Positions 55,428 to 64,000 of a DNA stretch of 64,000 nucleotides are shown here, piece by piece (within the stretch, counting starts at the first letter, position 1; each line of letters starts with the position of its first letter). The position numbers were made by a program, and so were the translations under genes. The notes under the pieces are model-generated. The model did not search any database and was not told where the DNA came from. It worked only from the letters and a program-made list of their open reading frames with translations. Origin of the DNA: Adenophora triphylla var. japonica (Eukaryota > Streptophyta > Magnoliopsida > Asterales > Campanulaceae); contig JAFEMH010000981.1 in NCBI GenBank assembly GCA_022495995.1, positions 62,001-126,000 of the forward strand. The letters run 5' to 3'.

Positions 55428-57700
55428 CTATGCACGAGAAATGGGAGAAAAGGGTGGGTTGAGCACAAAAGAAGGGGGAGTTTCCTCCATCTTACCGAGT
55501 CTTTTATCCTCTTCTTCAATTAAGTATTTTACCTCGTCCTCTACAAACACTCTCAAGGAATCACATTGCAATAACTGTCTGTCTCGTTCCTGGTCAATGG
55601 CAATGGAGGCTTCTGAACTATGCAAGATGGCAACACAAATGGAGAATGCTTGCAAAGATGTTAACTGAGCATGGAAGTCAACTGCATAGTGTCCCTCCTC
55701 CATTGCTCTCAAGGTCAGTCCTGGTGTATTACCCTTCGTCCCCTGTGTATTAAGATCAAGAAACGATGTGGGAAAGAATCTTATACGGAAAAAAAAAATC
55801 TCTTGACAAGGTTATGGATAAGTGTTCGATTATCAAATGTTCATGCATGCACCATTCAACATGTTAAAAGGTAGAAAAAACTACTACCATCTTTCTCATA
55901 AAAAACAAACAAACAAACAAACTATGAATTCATGTCCTTGGGACATAACTTTCGGAAGCATACCTGAACAAAGAGCTGAACAGGCTGTTGATTCTCAAGA
56001 AGTGTGTGATTTTCATCATATTGGATGTTAGGGTTGCCAAAAACAACAAGAGGGCACCCCATGTCCCATCCACCGCAATCACAGCCTCCGCCCAATCTCC
56101 ATCTATCTAGCAAAGGTGAAGCCCCACGACTTTCACTTTCAGCAGTCGGCAAACCATGATTTCCCAAAGGAGTCACCACATTCACCTTTGCCGGGCTTGA
56201 GCAATCACACGTGCTTTTCTTTTCCAGCTCAAGTCCAGAAAAATTAAGCAAGTCATCATTTCTCCAATCCCCTTTCATGCATTTCAAGCTTTCTGTCTTC
56301 TCAAATGGCAATTGTATAACAATGGCTGCTATTTCAAGGTCCGGATGTAAATCTGCTAGGGCCCGCGGACATGGAATCGACAAATCATTATCGGGTTTCG
56401 GCTGCAATTTAAGCTTCGCTTGATCAGGTAACCCATTCAAGTCACGAGGTTCCACAGGGGGTCTCTCATTTGACCCTGTAGGAGGTTTCACATCAATTCT
56501 TCTTTGATGTGCAGTATCGTATAGCACAAACTCGGTGACCATTGAATTGTCGAAAGCTCCGGCATTTCTTAGTTCCGTGCACAAATAACAGGAAACTTGC
56601 ATCTGTCCAACCATAGTGGATTCTTTATTGCTCTCTTTCGATCCCCGTCCTGTAACATTGCTTTTCCTTCTGTTGAGAGTAGAATGAAAGGTATATACCC
56701 AATTTAACGCATTTTCATTTTTCCATGTCTTGGCCACTATAACATCTTCAGGATTCTTTACGGAGAACTCAAAAAATGGAACGCCGTTTTTGTTTTCCAG
56801 CTTGAGATGGCCGCTCAGGTGAGCTGGAGAACATGGAACAAGTGGGAGGGCAGGCAAGCATGAATCTTTTTTGACATTTATGCCACTTGAGAAATCATGT
56901 AGCAAAGATTTCCGAAGTGTCTTGTTCCTGCTAATGCTATGATGTCCAGGTGATGTTGCTCCTCCGTCTGGCTTTACAGCAGAGCCCAAAGGGCTTTTCT
57001 GAGACTTGGACTTAACGAACGGATCAAACATCTTTCTGATAGGGCTAAAACGGCTTTTCGGGCTTGTGGACCTCGAAGCATCGCTCTCCAAAGGTGATTG
57101 TTGTACTGAAAATCTAGCAGATAGAGATTTCGGCAAGGTACCATTCGGATCACATCTGAATTTGTAATTTTCTCTAGCTTCATCTTCGGTGGAAAGTTTT
57201 GCCCTGTTATCAAAATCCAAAGACATATCTACACTATCTGATAAAAAGACTCTTTCTTTAAGAGGACTGGAAAATGAATCGACTATTGTACTTGATTTTA
57301 AGCTATCTTCATCTGAACTACATAAAGAATCGACTATTTCGAACGAAAAGGCAGTGGCACTACTTCGAGGAAATTCAATCTTTTTCCTCTCTTCCGTAGC
57401 TCCAATATTTTTTGTTGACTTTCTCACTTCATTTGAGCTCTGATATACTGAACCCCTCCTTTTTACTTCATTACCTTCCAACCTAGAGGGGACTGGTCGA
57501 CAGGAAGCACTTCGATATCGATTAAAGTTAATCTCAGTGAAATCTTTGTTCTGACTCAATTCCTCATTTCCACATCTGGGAGGCTTCAGTTTCACCTTTC
57601 TTTTTTCAGCTTTTGAATGCCGAGGAGATGGAAGAACGGTTTTGGGACTTCGATCGACAACACAGTATTTATCGAAGTCCAGTTCCATGTCTAGACCCAT
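55428..57700 (-). CDS. DUF3527 domain protein
   Basis: Two coding exons (57700-55964 and 55742-55428) join in frame to 683 residues; the join reads FVQ-GTKGNTPGLTLRAMEE, with GT-AG sites. The N-terminal ~300 residues are Ser/Lys-rich with short motifs such as SRFSPIRKMFDPFVKSKSQK. The C-terminal half has the DUF3527 signatures: VPFFEFSVKNPEDVIVAKTW, VTEFVLYD, GGGCDCGGWDMGCPLVVFGN (Cys/Gly cluster, about residues 547-566) and a closing DFHAQLTSLQAFSICVAIL. These proteins are plant-specific and their function is unknown. The gene stands alone on its strand, next to the tRNA. Confidence 0.93.
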
Positions 57701-58407
57701 TTATAGATCTGCAATCTACAAGATACACAGACAATTCAGAAACAGATCGCAGCCGATATAAATTACAAAAATAGAATCAAAATTCATGAAATTAAACCAA
57801 TAATATGCATCAAACAAACATTGTAATTGGAATGTCAGAAAATAGTCCAAATACCAACATTGGAAGCCTAGCCTATACGTGCATTGGTTTTCTCGGATTC
57901 CATATCAAGATAGATGGAAATTTTAAAGCTGAATCATCGGATAATGTTACATATAAAACATAAACAAAAGTAGTAAACAGACCTGCTCGGTTCAGGAACA
58001 TTGTAATCGCTGAAAACTTATTCATCCGAATCCTCATTTTACACCTACACAATTCTAGGGTTCCTAATTGCTAAGAGAACAGAAAATTGAACCAGGACTC
58101 AGCACAACTCTCAATTAATTCATTTGGAATCGCCTACATGAATCATTTTTCTTTTTTCGCTAAAAAGAGAAGCAATAGCCTTTTGCTCAAATCAGAGAAA
58201 GATTTTTCCCTAATCAAACTAAAAGGTCTCAAAGTTACAATCTTTAACCTGTCTACACTTGAAACAGAAGATGAATGAACTCATATTTGTAGACCAGTCA
58301 ATTTAAGCAATATGAAACTTAGTGGTTGAGAACAAAAAAATATGATTTTTTTTGTAAGATTTTGAAAGCTTAACAACCTTAATCTTGACCCTAACAAACA
58401 CAAACCC

Positions 58408-58408
58408 T

Positions 58409-58454
<46 letters not shown>
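58408..58454. repeat. (CAA)n microsatellite
   Basis: About fifteen uninterrupted CAA units. Confidence 0.95.
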
Positions 58455-58456
<2 letters not shown>

Positions 58457-58981
58457 TTCACATGGGAAGTATCAAAAAAGTGGAAGACATAATTAAAGAA
58501 ACAAAAATGATTATAAGAACTGTAAAAAGAAAACATCTTTATAATAAACACTTGGATTTCAAGCGAAACAAAGCACAAAACTTGAACATACCCCACCAGA
58601 TCTCTGCTGCAGAGAAGTGAGCCCAAAGGAAAAACACACCAAATCACTGCAATGTGAAGCAATCATAATTTTCAATCTCATGAGCTAAAATTTCTAATTT
58701 TAAAACTGCCCATGTTTTCCATCAGCCAGAAAAGATCCCCAAAATACCCACCACCAATAAAGAGGAATCAGTCAGCTGTAACCTGTGAACTTGCAAAAAA
58801 TCAAGAAAAGTAGATGGAGAGAGGCAGAGAGCACAGAAACAAACAATGACTAGTGAAGTTGTAGTAGTAGACCAAGGGGGAGGACTAAAGCACAAAAAGG
58901 ACAATGTAGAGGGAGAAAACCTAGAGAGAGAAAGTAAAGAGCCTGCCCTTGGCCTTGGGGTGAGGTTGGAGGCTAAAAAAC

Positions 58982-58988
<7 letters not shown>

Positions 58989-59018
<30 letters not shown>
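58989..59018. repeat. (CT)n microsatellite
   Basis: About fifteen CT units, followed by CACGCATACACACATATG. Confidence 0.95.
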
Positions 59019-59020
<2 letters not shown>

Positions 59021-59367
59021 GCATACACACATATGTTTATGTCTACAAAAAATGCCATTAACATTGAGTTATCATATGCTGCAGTGGTTTATGTTCTGTA
59101 TGTTACTGCCTTCTTCGGAAATTTCACTTTACTCCCTACATGGTTGATATTGCTACAGTTTCTACCCCTTATATTTGGATCCCCATTATCCGGACTAACA
59201 ATGTTACTAGAAATAGAAAACCTAGTCCTTTTTTTTGTCATTCAAATTTAAATGCCCCATATTTTCACCATATTTTCAGATGTAAAAAGAAGCTTTATTT
59301 GTCCATATTTTTTTTCTATGTATATCCCTTAAACTCGTATTTCTTAAATTGTCAATCAAAATACTAA

Positions 59368-59793
59368 GGTCTCATTTATTTTTCATTTTCAGCTCTTATT
59401 CAGATCTGAATGAATAGGTGCATCAACATAGTACAATTCAGACTGTTGTTTTTTTTCTCCATTCAGATCTGAATGTCTCTTATTTTTTACTTAATTTTCA
59501 GATGTAAAACTATCACTTATTTGCCCCTTAATTAATTTTTTTTCATATATATCTCTTCCATAAACTTGTAATTTCAAGAATACCCAACCCAAACACTAGA
59601 TCAATAACCATTCATTTCATCTCTCTACTCCATTAAATGTCATAAAATTAATTTCAGATGTGAATTAAGATGAATATTCAAACAGTTTGAGTAATTCGAA
59701 AATCAGTCCAGACGCTACCTCTTATCAATTCAGCCAAATTCAGACGTGAAATCAAATTTCAGCACTTAACACTTTAAAAAATCAAATGTCACC
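59368..59793. mobile_element. Tourist-like MITE, copy 2, TSD TAA
   Basis: The 426-bp element starts GGTCTCATTTATTTTTCATT and ends AAATGTCACC, flanked by TAA (59365-67 and 59794-96). It is a reverse-oriented relative of 29370-29831. Confidence 0.75.
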
Positions 59794-59796
59794 TAA

Positions 59797-59997
59797 ATCA
59801 ACAACGATTCACGTCAACTCTCTACTCTATTCAATGTCATAATCTTATTTCATAATATAAATTCAAACGAATAATTAAACAACTTGAATAATTTAAAAAT
59901 TGGGCTATTAAATTATGCCTTTTATGACTTTAGTCAGTGACAAATATGAATTCAGATATAAAAATTTAACACTTAAAAAAACAAATGTCACCTTCAT
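59797..59997. mobile_element. Partial, older copy of the same MITE
   Basis: The segment contains CTCTCTACTC and AATGTCAT, then ends ACAAATGTCACC, parallel to the right half of copy 2. It is more diverged and lacks a left end. Confidence 0.5.
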
Positions 59998-61085
59998 GTC
60001 TCTTATTATAGTGGTACTAGAATAAGCCCGTGTCCGAGGACACGTTATTTTTTTATTTTTATTTATTTATTTTTTTAATTAAGCTCATGTTCGAGGACAC
60101 ATTTTTTTTTTTTTTGATTTAAAAATTTTTTTTAAGGGCAAAATTTAATTTAAAAAAAAAAATTTAAGGGCAAAATGGAAAAGGGACAAAATAGTAAGGG
60201 CAAAATGAAAATTTCGACCTTTGAAACTATTCATTCATCTGTTCATTGGCTTAGGTGAACAACTCTAATTTATACTATAGATTAGAGCATTTAGAAAGAG
60301 AATCCTAAGCCTTTCATATTTCTAGAAATACTTCAACATTACTGCAAACTTAAAGGTTCCTAACTGACAGTTTACAAAATTAAGGGTGTTTTTTGTAACT
60401 TATCTAGGTTTAACTTTATCGCTAAACAGATTAATCTTAAGGGTGTTTTAGTCAATTTAATGGAATAAGCTCGGGAGTGACAATCCAATTATTAAATGGA
60501 GAATCACTGACAAAGGTGTAATATTTTAATGTTATTTGGACCAATTATATAAAACTTATCCTTAAACTCTGTGGTGTGGTGGTGGCACGGAGTAACATCT
60601 TAGGTCGTTGTGTCTGCAATAATGTAATAACATGTTCTAATATCATCTTAAAGTTTGAGGTTTCACCTTAAAATCAATTGGTGTCAAGGGGAGTGGCCAA
60701 TGATCTTTATATGTCATGAGTAAATTTTAGAGGAAACCTATTTCTCTATAAGTTATAAAAAGCCCACTTTCATTCTTAAAAATATCAAGTTTAGACCTTA
60801 AAACATTGAGTTTATGCCTTAAAATACCTAAAAAAAATAAAATAGTGAGTTTAGGCGTTAAAACAGTGAGTTTAAGCTAGAAAATAAAATAGCGAGTTTA
60901 GGCCTTAAAACAATGAGTTTAGGCTTTAAAATACCAAGTCGATATATTTAAAAACATAATTTTTTATAACTTATGGAGAAACAAGTTTCCCCCAAAAATT
61001 TCTGATATGTCATAGTAATTTGTCAGTTCTCAATGTGGGATAATATCTCTAACACTTATCTTTAATCAAATTAATTAATTAATTA
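59998..61085. other. Intergenic, no gene seen
   Basis: The stretch includes GCCCGTGTCCGAGGACACG, AAATTTAAGGGCAAAAT and related words at 60025-60200, and repeated GAGTTTAGGCCTTAAAACA phrases at 60780-60940. I cannot assign them to a family. Confidence 0.45.
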
Positions 61086-61265
61086 TTCCCTCCGTCTCGA
61101 TTTAATGTTTCTAATTTGATTTGACATAAAATTAAGAGAAGGTAATCTTGTGAGGATCACAAGTGAATTTCATTATTCATTTTAAGTAATAAAGCAATAA
61201 ATTTTTTTAAAAATAAAACAGATTAAAAAGAAAAGTAAAAATCATAATTCGAGACGGAATGTGTG
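61086..61265. mobile_element. Diverged Stowaway-like MITE
   Basis: TTCCCTCCGTCTCGATTTAA at the left and AATTCGAGACGGAAT at the right form inverted ends. The outer bases at the right are lost. Confidence 0.6.
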
Positions 61266-61289
61266 AATACATTTTTATTTTATGTATAA

Positions 61290-62240
61290 GACTACCCACA
61301 ATGGGTAATTGAAACCATGGATGAAATTGAATTCAGTTGGGTGAAACATTGCAATGGTTGAATGAAATTGGGTGGGATGAAATTGTTAAATGAAAAATTT
61401 CAACTGGATGAAAAAAAGAAGAAGTTGGCGCCTTGAACACGCGTCGCCTTGTCATTGGACCGAATGTGGCACGTGCGCCTCACGCCCAGGCGTGGCGCGT
61501 GAGGCACTCTGGTTTTTTTTTTTCTCTTTATCCGACACGTGTCATACTCTGATTGGTTCTCATGATTTTCGGATTTAATATTTTATCCCAAAATTTTGAG
61601 CTGAATTATCACCTAATAAATTAAAAAAAAATTCACCAAAATTCACCATTTTTTTCCTATAAATTGATACAAGTTTCATTTGATTTGGATAAAAAAAAAA
61701 CACTCATTTCTCAATCATTCTTCTTCATTTTAGCCTTTTAAAAAACTTCATCATCCTTTTAGTGAAACAGATTGAATTATTACTTTGTCAGCTATAAAGA
61801 TGAAAAATATGAATGAAGTTAAGTGAGAAGGAGCATCACGATGAACAACAATAAAAGCTTTTTGAAATATTGACTGTCGAGCTATTTTAAAGATTCTCTG
61901 TAACGTTTGTTTTCTACTTTTATTGTAACTTTTCTTATTTTTAATAATAATTATCGTCATTTATCTAATTATTTAATTGCAAAAAAAATTAAGTGTAAAA
62001 TATTTTTTTAATTATAAATAATAATAATTATTATTTTATTAATTATAAAAATAGAGAATATAAATAAAATAAAAGTGGTAAGGTATAGAATGATAAGTTG
62101 GAGGGAGTTGAAACTTAATTTAATTTAGCCATTTTAGGAGGGTTAAATGAAATTGATAATTGAAATATGAGGTGAATAAGATTAAGTGTTAAAGTGGTTA
62201 AATAAAATGGGAAAGTGAGATAAAATCATTGTTCATAGTC
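61290..62240. mobile_element. Harbinger/Tourist-type element, TSD TAA
   Basis: The 951-bp element begins GACTACCCACAATGGG and ends CATTGTTCATAGTC, whose reverse complement is GACTATGAACAATG. TAA flanks it on both sides (61287-61289, 62241-62243). TGAAATTG and GGTGAAA words recur at both ends. No transposase is seen. Confidence 0.65.
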
Positions 62241-62488
62241 TAAGAATAAACAAGATTGTTACATTTATTGTGATGCCCACAAATCATAAGGCATTAGTAG
62301 TCAAAGTAGAGGTTAAATTGAAAATCAAGTGATATTTAATTTTGAGTTTTTGTTAGACAAGATTACCCTTCCTAATGACAATAACACCCCAACTAACCTA
62401 TCTTATCCCCATTTGAGGGCCCTCCACCCAAAATTATTTGTTGATTTTCTCGAGCTAGTCAATACGATATTATTGTTGTTATATAGTA

Positions 62489-63054
62489 TTTCATCTGTCC
62501 CGTTTAAAGCTTCACTTTTTATTTAAATGGGTATTTCGACAGAAGCTTCACCATTTCTAAAATGAAAAAGGTTTATTAATATTCTATTATACATACCCCA
62601 CTTCTCATACTCACATTCATAAATTGTGAGGCCCACTTTATATCCACTAACTTTTCCCCCTCACATATTTAAATTGTGGGTCTCACTTGTCATACCCACT
62701 CACTTATTCTCTCTCACAACCATTTTACACTAAGGGCTCGTTTGGTAGATCGATAGGATTAGCCTGTGTTAATAGTGTGTTAATAGTGGGGGATTATTAA
62801 TCAGGGGATTAATAACACCATCCTTTTCTTGGGGATTAATATGAAGGGGTTAGAGGGGATAAGAGTGGATAAGAAGCTTATCCGAGTTGTACCCAGGATT
62901 ATTACTTCCATTGCATTTAGCCTACCAAATACCAAGATTATTGGACTAATAATCATATCCAACTCTAATCAAGCTACCAAACGACCCCTAAAACATTTTC
63001 CTTAAATTTTATGTCACTCCCAAAATGGTGAAGCTTGGGCTGGGACGGAGGGAG
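62489..63054. mobile_element. Stowaway MITE interrupted by a Tourist-like MITE
   Basis: The left end TTTCATCTGTCCCGTTTAAAG and right end AAGCTTGGGCTGGGACGGAG match only partly, with TA at both sides (62487-88, 63055-56). Its centre holds the element at 62734. Confidence 0.7.
62734..62988. mobile_element. Tourist-like MITE, TSD TAA
   Basis: Begins GGGCTCGTTTGGTAG and ends CTACCAAACGACCCC; TAA at 62731-62733 and 62989-62991. The 255-bp element splits the surrounding Stowaway. Confidence 0.88.
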
Positions 63055-63152
63055 TATGTTACTTCCCCGTTCGGTTCTAGGGTAGTATTTCACTTTTTTT
63101 TTAATGAATAAAAAATTGCAAATTGGTAGTAGATTAGATGAGAAAAAATGTA

Positions 63153-63385
63153 CTACCTCCGTTTCAAAATGTTTGTCCCATTTGATTTTTTTGTTGAACT
63201 TTGACCACAAATTTATGAGAGATTAATCATGTTCATGAAATTCTAAAAGTTGTTATTGATAATATTATTAATGGTGAATCAATAGGAATTTTTAGAATTT
63301 CATGAACATAATTAAATTGTCATATATTTGTGATCAAAGTTCAACAAAAAAGTCAAATGGGACAAACATTTTGGGACGGAGGGAG
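63153..63385. mobile_element. Stowaway MITE with hairpin arms
   Basis: Begins CTACCTCCGTTTCAAAATG and ends CATTTTGGGACGGAGGGAG, with TA on each side. Arms carry the inverted pair TTGAACTTTGACCACAAA / TTTGTGATCAAAGTTCAA. Confidence 0.85.
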
Positions 63386-63929
63386 TATAAGTTAAAATAT
63401 TTATGATAAAATCTCTTTTTGATTAGTTTTTTTGTAAATATGTTAACATTATAAGGACCTAATCAATGTTTTTTTTTTTGTAAATCTATAATACAATACA
63501 AGGTCAAAAAACTTCTTATTCTCTACCACATAAGTGGTGCTTCAGATTTAAAGTTAAAAAAGTGATCTAACGTCTGAAATTAAACACTCTCCTATTTTTC
63601 TTTTTTAATTTTCCTTTTTCATTTTCTCTTTCTTATTTTTCTTTTTAACTATTATTTATTTTTATAGATGACTTAAGTTTTTTTAAGATGCTTTTTTTTT
63701 TAACAGAAAAATTGATTATAAATAAATGATCTTTTTTTTGTTTTTTTTTAATTATTTAGTATACTCCTTAAAAAAAAATTAGGGTTTATATATACTCTTT
63801 CTTTAAAAACAATTGTTTTTTTTGTTTTTTATTTATGTGTATTCCAATTTGATTTATTTATTTTTCTCTTTTATTTTATTAGGATCATTTATTTAAGGAG
63901 TGTATCTTAACATAATAATTACTATTATA
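63386..63929. other. AT-rich intergenic, no gene seen
   Basis: T-rich, low-complexity sequence. Confidence 0.5.
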
Positions 63930-64000
63930 CTCCCTTCGTCCCGGCCGACTTAGGACTTTTTGCCATTTTGGGCGTCCCACCCGACTTAGGACGGCCCAAA
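63930..64000. mobile_element. Stowaway MITE, cut by window end
   Basis: Begins CTCCCTTCGTCCCGGCCGAC after TA; GACTTAGGAC occurs twice. The right end is outside the window. Confidence 0.65.

Larger units (their letters stand above)
57701..59367 (-). promoter_or_regulatory. 5' leader and promoter region of the DUF3527 gene
   Basis: No further coding sequence is seen. The leader probably contains introns. It holds a (CAA)n tract at 58408-58454 and a (CT)n tract at 58989-59018, which reads as GA repeats on the gene's strand, common near plant transcription starts. A predicted frame full of Val is an artefact of the CAA tract. Confidence 0.4.

Noticed and set aside
55441..55668. Plus-strand frame opposite the last DUF3527 exon
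   Set aside because: A shadow of the real exon on the other strand.
58303..58662. Minus-strand frame with a poly-Val run
   Set aside because: Translation of the CAA microsatellite; no domain.
60005..60290. Possible small transposon starting TACTAGAATAAGCCCGTG
   Set aside because: Ends are only weakly similar and no duplication is visible.

Overview
The window looks like nuclear DNA from a flowering plant, most likely a eudicot. The evidence is interrupted genes with plant-type families (a KIN-14 kinesin, a mitochondrial carrier, a DUF3527 protein), a tRNA-Asp(GTC) gene, Tat-lineage Ty3/gypsy and Ty1/copia retrotransposons, and many Stowaway-type MITEs with CTCCCTCCGTCCC ends and TA target duplications. 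I could not determine the species from sequence alone; an asterid is a guess.

The left part (1-28.9 kb) is retrotransposon territory. Positions 1-4.1 kb hold a decayed plus-strand Tat polyprotein that keeps protease-like and integrase parts but no reverse transcriptase. Positions 4.6-9.5 kb hold two minus-strand genes related to DUF7745 and to the plant mobile domain (PMD), each behind the same CCGCGCGG palindrome. A 72-bp tandem array, a leader and a tRNA-Arg primer binding site on the minus strand follow, then a 2.5-kb LTR-like unit (11.1-13.6 kb) whose two ends are inverted copies of each other. Positions 13.6-15.0 kb look like another LTR-type promoter on the minus strand with repeated 16-bp palindromes. 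Positions 15.2-28.9 kb hold a second Tat element on the minus strand (gag, protease, RT, dual RNase H, integrase, right-hand LTR). Downstream of its pol lies an antisense ORF of the PF04195 type on the plus strand. Its pol is split by a 1.59-kb Pack-MULE carrying a PPR gene fragment.

The right part (29-64 kb) is the genic part. A KIN-14 kinesin gene (31.7-39.4 kb, 18 coding exons, 952 residues) contains one U12-type AT-AC intron in the motor domain and several transposons in other introns. A mitochondrial carrier gene (49.0-53.5 kb, 8 coding exons, 677 residues) has a 5.5-kb copia element just upstream, apparently inside its 5' leader. A tRNA-Asp gene (54.64 kb) and a minus-strand DUF3527 gene (55.4-57.7 kb) follow. 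The last 6 kb is AT-rich with MITEs and no gene that I can support.

The host genes show no shared pathway. The main story is layered transposition: at least four insertions can be dated relative to one another by nesting, and several have exact target-site duplications visible in the sequence.
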